Below are positions 45,959 through 54,377 of a stretch of DNA of 64,000 nucleotides, one piece after another; position 1 is the first letter of the stretch, and every line of letters begins with the position of its first letter. The position numbers were made by a program, and so were the translations under genes. Source of the DNA: Parahaliea maris (GTDB taxonomy: Bacteria > Pseudomonadota > Gammaproteobacteria > Pseudomonadales > Halieaceae); the NCBI RefSeq assembly GCF_008064665.1, contig NZ_VRZA01000008.1, positions 124,001 through 188,000 of the forward strand, written 5' to 3'. The notes beneath the pieces are model-generated. The model did not search any database, was not told the origin of the DNA, and saw only the letters and a program-made list of their open reading frames with translations.

Positions 45959-47332
45959 ATGTACCCGAGCCTACCAAGGAGAACCAGAACAGCCGGCACT
46001 GCCTTGTTGTTGACGATGCTCTCTGGCTGCTCGGCAATGACCCCGGATGACCTCGCACCGCGAGCGGAGCATGCCCTACAGAAAAAGTCGCGATGGCAGT
46101 ATACCCAGCAGAACGCTGAATCAGTCGTAAGGCTCACAGACCTCATCGACATACCCGATGTTATCAAACTTGTAACTCGTTCGCTGGTGAGCAACCCCGG
46201 TCTTCAACAGGTCCGGCTTTCGATGATGAAGGCACATGCAGCGCGGGTCCGAGCTGATTCTGCGAGTGTGCCGGGCGTTTCGCTGGGAATATATAAACAA
46301 CGACAGGACCGTCAGGAAAGCAACTATCTATCCACCTTGAATGTCTCCTGGGAAATCGATATCTGGCAGAAACTGGCCGACTCCAGTCGAGCTGCGCAAC
46401 TGGATGTGGTGTCTTCTGAAGCAAGTTATCGTGCAGCAAGAAACGCTCTGGCGGCAGCGGTAATACGAGCATGGTTGGAATCAGTACTCAATGCGCGGCT
46501 TATTGACATACAGACCCAAAGGCTGAATGTACTGGTCGCCAATGAGGATCTCATCACCATGCGTTACCGGTCAGGCCTCGGAGACCTGCAGTCGCTCGAC
46601 GACGCTCGCACAGCTTCAGCCAATGGACGAGCCGTGCTGGTCGAATACAAGGAAAGCTTGCAGAGAAGTCTCCGGGCACTGGCAATTCTAACGGGCGAAA
46701 GATACACAGACCTGTCAATTTCGCTTCCCGAAGATTTCCCCAATGTGCTATTGGCTCTCTCCACAGTGCCAGAGCAGGATCTCGCATTACGACCCGACCT
46801 GCAGCAGGCATACGCTGATATCGCTGCAGCAGATTATAGAGTCAATGTGGCTTTCAAGAACTTGCTCCCGAGCCTGAGCCTGACCGGGACGTATGGGGAC
46901 ACTGGTCGCGATCTCGGGGATGTGCTGTTTGACAGTTCGGCCTGGAGCTTACTGGCTGGTATAACAGGACCAATTTTCAATGGAGGGCAGTTAAGTTCCG
47001 ATCTGGAAACTGCAGAGCTTACAGCGGAACAGGCACTTTGGGCGTACCAGGAAAGACTGCTAACGGCAGTACAGGAAGTTAACGATGCACTGGGTAGTGA
47101 ACAATCGCTACAGGGGCAGTTACAGCATGTTGAACAGGCCCTCCTGTTTGCTGAACGAAGTCTGATCAATTATCAACAAAAATACCGCAATGGTCTCGTG
47201 GATATCCTGGACTTGCTGCTTGTTCAGCAGACCGCTTTCAATCTTCAGGAACGCAGGGCGCAGCTCCGTTTTCAGCGACTGTCAAATCGGGTTGATCTGG
47301 GATTGGCTCTGGGGCTTGCGGCGTCAGAATGA
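45959..47332 (+). CDS. TolC-family outer membrane efflux lipoprotein
   Basis: 457 aa. Lipoprotein signal with lipobox LSGC (Cys 24), as in NodT/OprM-type channels. Two OEP repeats of long helices and beta strands are visible (TLNVSWEIDIWQKLADSSRAAQLDV; AWSLLAGITGPIFNGGQL). It provides the outer membrane exit duct for the adaptor and permease encoded directly downstream. Its stop overlaps the ATG of the adaptor gene (ATGA). Confidence 0.9.
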   Translation: MYPSLPRRTRTAGTALLLTMLSGCSAMTPDDLAPRAEHALQKKSRWQYTQQNAESVVRLTDLIDIPDVIKLVTRSLVSNPGLQQVRLSMMKAHAARVRADSASVPGVSLGIYKQRQDRQESNYLSTLNVSWEIDIWQKLADSSRAAQLDVVSSEASYRAARNALAAAVIRAWLESVLNARLIDIQTQRLNVLVANEDLITMRYRSGLGDLQSLDDARTASANGRAVLVEYKESLQRSLRALAILTGERYTDLSISLPEDFPNVLLALSTVPEQDLALRPDLQQAYADIAAADYRVNVAFKNLLPSLSLTGTYGDTGRDLGDVLFDSSAWSLLAGITGPIFNGGQLSSDLETAELTAEQALWAYQERLLTAVQEVNDALGSEQSLQGQLQHVEQALLFAERSLINYQQKYRNGLVDILDLLLVQQTAFNLQERRAQLRFQRLSNRVDLGLALGLAASE

Positions 47333-48501
47333 ATCGCGTATCAATGTCCCGCAATCAGCAATACCTCGCCTTCATAATTGGCGCGCTGGTTCTTACATAC
47401 TTTGCGTTGTCTGGCTCGAAAATACCAACAGAGTCGCCTCCCTCGCGGCCTGGAATCGGCGCTCAGATGGACGGGGTTCTTCTCGAGGTTGGGGTAATTC
47501 CAGTGGAGTCCGCTAGCTATTACGGCAAAGTCAAGGGCTTTGGAGAAGCGCTCCCCCGAGACAAGCTGAGCCTTAAAGCGGAGGTCAGCGGGCGGGTGTT
47601 AAGCCTTCCCGACAATTTTGCAACCGGGATAACCGTCAGGAAGGGCGATCTGCTCGCCCTGGTGGACAGTACCGATTACAAGTACGAACTTGCCGTTGCA
47701 CGATCTTCTGTTGTTGCCGCGGAGTTGTCATTAACGGAAGAACAGCGACTCGCCCGTCAGGCGCGAGCAGAATGGCAGAGTTCCGGACTGGAAGGAGAGC
47801 CAGACCCGCTGGTACTGCGAACGCTGCAGCTTGAATCCGCTGAAGCATCTCTCGAGCAGGCACAGAGACGGGTGGATCGGGCAAATCGCGACCTGCAAAA
47901 CACCCAAATAACGGCTCCATTTGATGCGCTTATCATCAGCCGCGATGTGCAACCCGGTAGTTACCTCCAGGTCGGTTCACAGTTAGGCGTATTGTACGGG
48001 GTTGAGCGCCTGGAAGTTAGCGTCCCTTTGTCCGCTGACCAGTGGTCAATCTTTGGGGATTCCGGGAATATCGCCTTGGACAGTGTGATTGCGAGCCTGG
48101 CCAGCGTCGAAGATAATAAACGGTGGTCTGGACGTGTTGTTCGTGTAGAGCAGCACGTGAATACCGAATCACGCCAACGCTCCCTCGTAGTTGCTGTAGA
48201 AAATCCATTGATACAAGACACCCCACTGTATCCCGGCACCTATCTCGAGGTAACCATTCAGGGGAAGCAATTCGAAAATCTGTGGCGCGTACCAGAGACG
48301 TCCATTACCCCACAAGGGGAATTGTGGTATGTGGATACCGGGCATCAACTCCGGCGCTACAAGCCCCGGATTGTCTTCCGTGCGGATGGTTATGCCTATG
48401 TTAAAGCGTTGGCTGGCGAATCAAGATCCAGGATTGTTTCACGCCCACTGACTTCCTATCTCGCGGGGGTGAAAGTGCAGCCTGTCCAGGAGGCACTATG
48501 A
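47329..48501 (+). CDS. RND efflux periplasmic adaptor (HlyD/MFP family)
   Basis: 390 aa. An N-terminal uncleaved or signal helix (AFIIGALVLTYFALSG) is followed by a biotinyl-lipoyl-like half (KAEVSGRVLSLPDNFATGITVRKGDLLALVDSTDY), a helical hairpin (about residues 115-185), the second lipoyl half (NTQITAPFDALIISRDVQPGSYLQVGSQLGVL) and a beta-barrel domain. This is the standard membrane fusion protein order. It links the RND permease to the TolC channel. Overlaps both neighbours by four bases, so the three are co-translated. Confidence 0.92.
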   Translation: MNRVSMSRNQQYLAFIIGALVLTYFALSGSKIPTESPPSRPGIGAQMDGVLLEVGVIPVESASYYGKVKGFGEALPRDKLSLKAEVSGRVLSLPDNFATGITVRKGDLLALVDSTDYKYELAVARSSVVAAELSLTEEQRLARQARAEWQSSGLEGEPDPLVLRTLQLESAEASLEQAQRRVDRANRDLQNTQITAPFDALIISRDVQPGSYLQVGSQLGVLYGVERLEVSVPLSADQWSIFGDSGNIALDSVIASLASVEDNKRWSGRVVRVEQHVNTESRQRSLVVAVENPLIQDTPLYPGTYLEVTIQGKQFENLWRVPETSITPQGELWYVDTGHQLRRYKPRIVFRADGYAYVKALAGESRSRIVSRPLTSYLAGVKVQPVQEAL

Positions 48502-51500
48502 GCGCTATCCGATCCCAGGATCCACGTCCGGTCGAAATATACCGCCGAGCTGGCATTATTGCATGGTTTGCCTCAAATCCCATCGCTGCCAATCTGCTTA
48601 TGCTCACAGCTATCATCGCAGGACTACTCTCTCTCGGAGTTATCAGAAAAGAAGCCTTCCCTTCGGCACCAGCAGACCGGATTACAGTTTCAGTAAATTT
48701 TGATACGGGGTCGACACCCGAAATCGCCGAAGAGGGTATTGCACTCAAAGTGGAGGAGGCTCTTGAAGAAGTCCCCGGCATCAAAAGCATAACCTCCCAG
48801 TCCAGCAGCCGAGGCAGCACCGTCACCATCGAAAAGTTGAGTGATTACGATCTTGACCAACTCCTGCAGGATGTAAAAAGTCAGGTCGATGCGATTAACA
48901 CATTCCCCACCTCAGCCAACAAACCAGTTGTTGCCAAGCAAAGACGTCAGCAGCATGTACTGTGGGTTCAGGTATTTGGCGACTCGGATCGCGAAACGCT
49001 CCAGACCCTCGCAGAGCGTATCAAGAGCGACCTGCTGGAAATGCCGGATGTGAGTAACATCACATTTACCGGAAAAGCCGAACCCATGATGCAGATTGAG
49101 ATCGATCGCGGCCGCCTGCAGTCCTATGGTCTTACCATTGACGATATATCCAGAGCAATTAACGCGGAATCCTCGGCCTCACCCAGTACCAGTTTGCGCA
49201 ACGCGCAAGGCGTAGTGCGCCTGACGACAACAGAGCTGGCTTCCACAATCTCCGAGTTTTCGCACATCCCACTGATAACGAATGCCAAGGGAACCGTTAT
49301 TACACTCGGCGACATAGCAGAGTTGAAGGATGGATTCAACGACGAAGCACTCGTCCTCGCTCGCTATAACGGTGAAAACAGCATCGGTATAGAACTGCTG
49401 ATTGGCGAGGATGGCGACATAATCCGAATTGCAGACCAGGGCATGGCTATCGTTGAGAAATGGCAAACCAGTGGTCTTGTACCGGAAGGCGTGAAAATTG
49501 TCGCCTGGTATGACCGGAGTCAGTTCATCATTGAACGTCTTACTCTACTTACCAAGAATGGACTTGGGGGGATTGCCCTGGTCTTTATCATACTCGCGCT
49601 ATTTCTTAACATCAGGGTCGCCTTCTGGGTCGCAGCAGGTCTACCGTTCATATTTCTCGGTACGCTGTTTTTCATGACAGATAGTTTTGTCGGGATCACC
49701 ATCAACGAAATGAGCACCTTCGGGTTCATCATGGCGCTCGGTATCGTTGTAGACGATGCCGTCGTGGTTGGAGAAAGTGTCTACACCACTCGACGTATTG
49801 AGGGCGACAGCCTGCAGAGCACTATCCAGGGCGTTCATCGTGTGGCGGTCCCAACGCTTATTGGTGTAATGACTACAGTAGCTGCGTTCGTTTGCCTGTC
49901 GCAGGTCGAGGGAATCCTCGGACGCATATATTCCCAGTTCGGCATAGTAGTCGCTATCTGTCTAATGCTGTCTGTTGTCGAATCAAAACTCATCCTGCCA
50001 GCTCACCTCGCGCACCTTGACACTCACCGCAAGGAGCATGAAGGGAAGACCGGATTTCTGGCGCGCTTGCAAAACGCCGCCGATAGAGGCTTGACCTGGT
50101 TTAATCACAATATTTACCGGGTGATCATCAAAAAGTCAGTGCAACACCGCTATATGGTGATTGGCGCATTCCTCTCTGTATTGATCGCAGTACTGAGTAT
50201 GCCCTTCACGGGCGCTGTCCGCATTGGCTTTTTTCCAGCGATTCAGGACGACGTCATACGGGCTAACCTGGCTATGCAGAACGACGTCAGTTTTGGCCAA
50301 ACAAGAAAAAACCTGCTGCGGCTCGAGGCAGCAGCCCGGTTGGCCGATAAGGAGCTGCGTGGAAATACTGATCAATCAGCCATTAGTAGTATGCAAGTGG
50401 CAGCAACCAGCGATCAGGCGGGTTCGATTGAGGTAGAGTTACAAAAAGGAGGGCCCTACCAAAGTAACGAGTTTGCTGACAGATGGCGCCAACTTTCCGG
50501 ATTTCCGGAAGGTACTCGCCAATTGAGAATTATGGCGATTCGTATGCCGGTTGAAAATCTACGAATCGAGCTCAAATCCTGGAGTGTAGATTCGGCTACA
50601 GCTGCGGGCATGGATCTCAAGGGCTATCTGGAACAGCGCCAGGGTGTCAGCGGAATAGACGACAACCTGAGTGGCGGTGAGGCGCGCATGCGCTTCAAGC
50701 TCACCGAGTTAGGTCGTGCAATGGGACTGGATATGAGCGATCTTTCCAGCCAACTGCTGCAATCCTTCGGAGGGGGCGTAACACAGAAATTTCAGCGCGG
50801 TAAAGATGAAGTCAGGGTCAGGGTCAGCTTTCCGGATAACCAGCGTCAGACGCTGGATGACGTATTAAAGGCCCAGATATCAACCCCGGATGGCAGAACG
50901 ATTCCTATAAATTCCGTTGTTTCGGTGCTCCCGGAGATTGCACCACAGGATATTACCAGGATCGATGGACTCCGCTCGGTCTATATTAGTGGTGTAGTAG
51001 ACAAAGAGCTAGTGACTCCCGATGAGTTGGTATCAGAGCTAAAATCGACAATTATCCCGGATCTACGGCGCCGGTATCCCGATTTGATCGTGCGGTTCAG
51101 TGGAGAGGCAGAGCAGCAGAGGGAGACGACAGATTCAATGGAGCGGGTGTTCGCTATCACCATGTTGATTATCTACGCTCTGTTGGCGGTTCCGCTTCGG
51201 TCTTATATTCAGCCTCTGCTAATCATGACGGCCATACCTTTTGGTCTTGTCGGCGCTGTGCTGGGTCATTGGTTTCATGGACTAACACTGAGTGTCCTTT
51301 CGCTAAATGGAGTTCTGGCACTCAGTGGCGTAGTGGTGAATGACAGTTTGCTTCTGGTCAGTCGGTTCAACCAATTGATCGAAGAGGGGTTGGCCGTAAA
51401 GGACGCAATCGTAGAAGCCTGCACAAATAGACTCCGCGCGGTACTGTTGACATCGGTTACGACCTTTGCAGGGCTGGCACCGTTATTGTCAGAGACAACG

Positions 51501-51701
51501 CTGTCTGCCCAGTTTCTCATCCCGGCGGCTGCGGCACTGGCGTACGGAATCCTCTTTGCAACGGGAATAACGCTAGTACTGGTCCCTTGCCTGCTACAAA
51601 TACAGGAGGACGCGAAATCCTATTTAGTCAAGCGACCAAAATCCGGGGTAGATAATCCGGCGGTCCAAAATGCTCGCGCTGCAAAGACCGGACTTATCTG
51701 A
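48498..51701 (+). CDS. RND efflux permease
   Basis: 1067 aa, the size of AcrB-family hydrophobe/amphiphile pumps. First helix WFASNPIAANLLMLTAIIAGLLSLG, two large periplasmic loops, and the proton-relay Asp pair in MALGIVVDDAVVVGE near residue 420. Two repeats of six helices are evident; the second ends with GVLALSGVVVNDSLLLVSRFN and LLTSVTTFAGLAPLL. It expels amphipathic or aromatic compounds using proton motive force. It completes a tripartite pump beside a BaeSR-like system, the same pairing as baeSR with mdtABC in E. coli. Substrate unknown. Confidence 0.95.
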   Translation: MSAIRSQDPRPVEIYRRAGIIAWFASNPIAANLLMLTAIIAGLLSLGVIRKEAFPSAPADRITVSVNFDTGSTPEIAEEGIALKVEEALEEVPGIKSITSQSSSRGSTVTIEKLSDYDLDQLLQDVKSQVDAINTFPTSANKPVVAKQRRQQHVLWVQVFGDSDRETLQTLAERIKSDLLEMPDVSNITFTGKAEPMMQIEIDRGRLQSYGLTIDDISRAINAESSASPSTSLRNAQGVVRLTTTELASTISEFSHIPLITNAKGTVITLGDIAELKDGFNDEALVLARYNGENSIGIELLIGEDGDIIRIADQGMAIVEKWQTSGLVPEGVKIVAWYDRSQFIIERLTLLTKNGLGGIALVFIILALFLNIRVAFWVAAGLPFIFLGTLFFMTDSFVGITINEMSTFGFIMALGIVVDDAVVVGESVYTTRRIEGDSLQSTIQGVHRVAVPTLIGVMTTVAAFVCLSQVEGILGRIYSQFGIVVAICLMLSVVESKLILPAHLAHLDTHRKEHEGKTGFLARLQNAADRGLTWFNHNIYRVIIKKSVQHRYMVIGAFLSVLIAVLSMPFTGAVRIGFFPAIQDDVIRANLAMQNDVSFGQTRKNLLRLEAAARLADKELRGNTDQSAISSMQVAATSDQAGSIEVELQKGGPYQSNEFADRWRQLSGFPEGTRQLRIMAIRMPVENLRIELKSWSVDSATAAGMDLKGYLEQRQGVSGIDDNLSGGEARMRFKLTELGRAMGLDMSDLSSQLLQSFGGGVTQKFQRGKDEVRVRVSFPDNQRQTLDDVLKAQISTPDGRTIPINSVVSVLPEIAPQDITRIDGLRSVYISGVVDKELVTPDELVSELKSTIIPDLRRRYPDLIVRFSGEAEQQRETTDSMERVFAITMLIIYALLAVPLRSYIQPLLIMTAIPFGLVGAVLGHWFHGLTLSVLSLNGVLALSGVVVNDSLLLVSRFNQLIEEGLAVKDAIVEACTNRLRAVLLTSVTTFAGLAPLLSETTLSAQFLIPAAAALAYGILFATGITLVLVPCLLQIQEDAKSYLVKRPKSGVDNPAVQNARAAKTGLI

Positions 51702-51751
51702 ACAGGACGGCAACCGCACTCCGTATCCCGGTATTATACAAATCTTGCCGA

Positions 51752-51773
51752 ATGCAAATTTCCTCCATTTTTG
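51752..51773 (+). promoter_or_regulatory. 11-bp direct-repeat operator, site G
   Basis: ATGCAAATTTC then CTCCATTTTTG, contiguous, about 110 bases before the MFS gene. Same consensus family as site A and the most downstream member seen. Confidence 0.6.
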
Positions 51774-51883
51774 ACAGTGAACATGAGACCACCCGTACAT
51801 AAATCAGGCTAATTCAGGGCGAACGGATTATTGATCACCGTTTGCCGCCAAAATACGTTTTTCCAGGTCAATGAGGTCAAGTC

Positions 51884-53158
51884 ATGTTCAAGAATAAGAA
51901 TTTCGCGATCCATGCCATGCTTTTCATGGTTTTGGGTGTATTTTTCATGTTTTTCTATGCCGGCCTTCAGGTTGACCACTTGAACGTCCTTACTCCCTAT
52001 TTGCAGGAGAATTTTGGCTGGAACGATCTCAAAATCACCAATCCGGTCACCGCGGCTTCGATCGTTACCATACTACTCTACCTCATCGTTGGGGCGGCAT
52101 TGGTAAAGTACGGGGTCAAAGCCATATTGGTGCCCAGTCTCTGTGTCATGGCCCTGGGGTGTATGGGGATTGCACTTGCGGGTGACAGCTATCCGATATA
52201 CGCCGCCAGTATCTTCCTGGTTCGCGCCCTGGTCGTCCCTCTCCAACTGGGCGCGTTTATGCTCTGTGCCAACTGGTTTATCAGGTACCGTGGCCGGGTT
52301 ATGGGTGTTATTACTGCGGGCGGTCCATTTTTCTCAATTCTCGGCATTGCCGCCATGACGTCTATGGTCGGGTCCATAGGTCTGGGAGTCTATATTGTTA
52401 TCGCCGGTGCACTACTCGTTCTGGCTTTACTGACCGCAATTGGCATGAAGGATACGCCGGAACAACTGGGGCTCAATCCTGACGGATCCGACCACCATCC
52501 GTACTCCGAGGAACACGAGTCAGCGAAGCCGATCAGTGTCAGGCAGTTGCTGAGCGAAGTACGGGCCTGGCAATTGATCATTTCCTACGGCATTCTGCAG
52601 TTTGTCATCGTTTCGATGATGTCCTATATGGCTGTCCGTTATATCAGCCTCAGTTCGGCGGAGAATGTGCCCAATCTGTTTGTCAGTGATGCACTCAAGT
52701 GGCTCGCGCTGGGCGCCGGCGCCGGTATCCCCATGAGTTATGTGTTGGGCTGGATAGATGACAGACTCGGTTCTATCAAGGCGTCTTTATTGTTGAATGT
52801 ATTGTTTTTCTTTGCCGTAGTTCCGCTGGCTATCATGCCCGTCGGCGGGAATACAGCACTGATGGCTGTTTGGGCGTTCGGCGTTGCATGCATGGTCGGA
52901 GGCTTGCCTACCATGCACCCCTGCATTACATCCTACGTATACGGCCGACACCACTACATGGAAGCTAACAAGTGGATCATGACGATCCAGGCTATTCCGA
53001 TGGCATTTGCCCTCACCTTCATGGGCGCTTTTAATAATGCAGGAAAACTGACAGAAGCTTACTATATCCTCATGGGTCTGCTGGTAATTTCGCTGTTCAC
53101 CATTCTCAGCATGCGTAATATTCGTGACGCTAATGAGGAAGACCGGGATTACATATAA
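51884..53158 (+). CDS. MFS transporter, OFA-like
   Basis: 424 aa with 12 hydrophobic segments. The first is FAIHAMLFMVLGVFFMFFYAGLQVDHLNVLTPYLQENFGW; the central loop carries GMKDTPEQLGLNPDGSD, a pattern common in the oxalate/formate antiporter-like branch (monocarboxylate and related carriers). GAGG lies about ten bases before the ATG. Preceded by operator site G and followed after 50 bases by an MDR oxidoreductase gene, so the two likely form an operon. A role in uptake of a liberated aglycone, oligosaccharide or organic acid is possible; substrate unknown. Confidence 0.83.
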   Translation: MFKNKNFAIHAMLFMVLGVFFMFFYAGLQVDHLNVLTPYLQENFGWNDLKITNPVTAASIVTILLYLIVGAALVKYGVKAILVPSLCVMALGCMGIALAGDSYPIYAASIFLVRALVVPLQLGAFMLCANWFIRYRGRVMGVITAGGPFFSILGIAAMTSMVGSIGLGVYIVIAGALLVLALLTAIGMKDTPEQLGLNPDGSDHHPYSEEHESAKPISVRQLLSEVRAWQLIISYGILQFVIVSMMSYMAVRYISLSSAENVPNLFVSDALKWLALGAGAGIPMSYVLGWIDDRLGSIKASLLLNVLFFFAVVPLAIMPVGGNTALMAVWAFGVACMVGGLPTMHPCITSYVYGRHHYMEANKWIMTIQAIPMAFALTFMGAFNNAGKLTEAYYILMGLLVISLFTILSMRNIRDANEEDRDYI

Positions 53159-53208
53159 GTATCGCACTCAATTCCAGGCACACCGCTACAAATGGATAAC
53201 AGACTGAG

Positions 53209-54249
53209 ATGAAGTCCGTAAACGCACTGGTTTCCACACCAGGAAAAGTCGTACTGGTTGAGAACGAAGTTTCAGAACCCGGTCCGGATCAGGTTTTGCT
53301 GAGAGCTCTAAAGAGTTCCTTGAGTCCAGGCACCGAGCGCGCTTTGATGGCTGGCAGTATTCTGCCTCTACCCCAGGTCATGGGTTACAGCCTGACGGCA
53401 CGGGTAGAGGCTGTCGGTTCACGGGTGACGGATTTCTTGGTGGGTGACCATGTGGTATCCACGGCCAGTCATTCCGAGTTGCAACTCATGGACCCTCGCA
53501 ACCTCACTGCCGTACCGTCTGGCGTTTCGCTGGAACAGGCGTCCTTCTTTAACCTCGCCCACACAGCCCTGTATGGCGTGCGCCGTTCAGGCATTCAGCT
53601 TGGAGAACCTGTTGTGGTTATGGGGCAGGGTCTGGTGGGCACAATTGCCGCAATGCTGGCCAAACTTGCTGGCGCCCTGCCAGTCATTGTTACTGATATC
53701 GACGATGAGCGCCTGTCGCTGTCACGGGCGCTGGGCGCCGATGTGATCATCAATACGGCCAGGGAAAGCGATTCGCTTACGCAGGCTGCTCTCGATCTGG
53801 GCGGCATTCCTGTCGTTATTGAGGCCACCGGACTGCGCTCACCACTCGAGGAGGCCGCGGGACTGATTTCTGAACGCGGCCGACTGGTGATGATGTCGAC
53901 CACCAAGGAAGCAACCTCCCCCGGCCTTGCGGAAACGCTGATGATGAAAGGTGCTTCGCTTATTGGTGGCTACGTCAATTCCAAACCGTTTGCCTTGCAT
54001 CGCTCCGACCTTGAAATCACTGGCACCTGGCCACCTTCCATGATGGCGGGATCTCGCACTTATCAATCCTCCGATGTCTGGACCAGTGAAGAAGACATCC
54101 GCACATTTCTTAACTTGCTCAAGTTAAAACGCCTCAACCTGGACCCCTTGATTAGTCACCGCTTTTCAGTAGACCGAATTCCCGAAGCCTACGACCTGGT
54201 ATGGAAAAGGGACCCACGATTACTGGGCGGCGTTATCGACTGGACTTGA
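53209..54249 (+). CDS. Medium-chain dehydrogenase/reductase
   Basis: 346 aa. GroES-like N-terminal domain with SSLSPGTERALMAGSILPLPQVMGYSLTARVEAVG, then a Rossmann domain with VMGQGLVGTIAAMLAKLAG near residue 137 and an acidic TDID that suits NAD. The SPGTER and MGYS pattern resembles BchC-like/threonine-dehydrogenase-like MDR proteins often seen in sugar gene clusters; the usual GHE zinc motif is replaced, so catalytic zinc is doubtful. Likely oxidises or reduces a sugar or aglycone that enters through the MFS partner. Substrate unknown. Confidence 0.85.
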   Translation: MKSVNALVSTPGKVVLVENEVSEPGPDQVLLRALKSSLSPGTERALMAGSILPLPQVMGYSLTARVEAVGSRVTDFLVGDHVVSTASHSELQLMDPRNLTAVPSGVSLEQASFFNLAHTALYGVRRSGIQLGEPVVVMGQGLVGTIAAMLAKLAGALPVIVTDIDDERLSLSRALGADVIINTARESDSLTQAALDLGGIPVVIEATGLRSPLEEAAGLISERGRLVMMSTTKEATSPGLAETLMMKGASLIGGYVNSKPFALHRSDLEITGTWPPSMMAGSRTYQSSDVWTSEEDIRTFLNLLKLKRLNLDPLISHRFSVDRIPEAYDLVWKRDPRLLGGVIDWT

Positions 54250-54288
54250 TGCCAGCCGTAACCATAGTTCCCCCTTTAGCGGGTACTA

Positions 54289-54358
54289 TTCGTCGATCAG
54301 TCATACGGCGGCGTCCACTTATAACCTGGAAACACCAGCCGTAGAACTGATCGACGAA
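54289..54358. repeat. 13-bp perfect inverted repeat between convergent genes
   Basis: TTCGTCGATCAGT at 54289-54301 is matched by ACTGATCGACGAA at 54346-54358, with 44 bases between. A short direct repeat CCAGCCGTA occurs near both sides (about 54252 and 54335). It lies between the stops of the MDR gene and the TonB receptor gene. It may be a long 3' hairpin shared by both messages or the scar or target of a mobile element. Confidence 0.7.
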
Positions 54359-54377
54359 GCCTGTTAGCGATGGTGCC

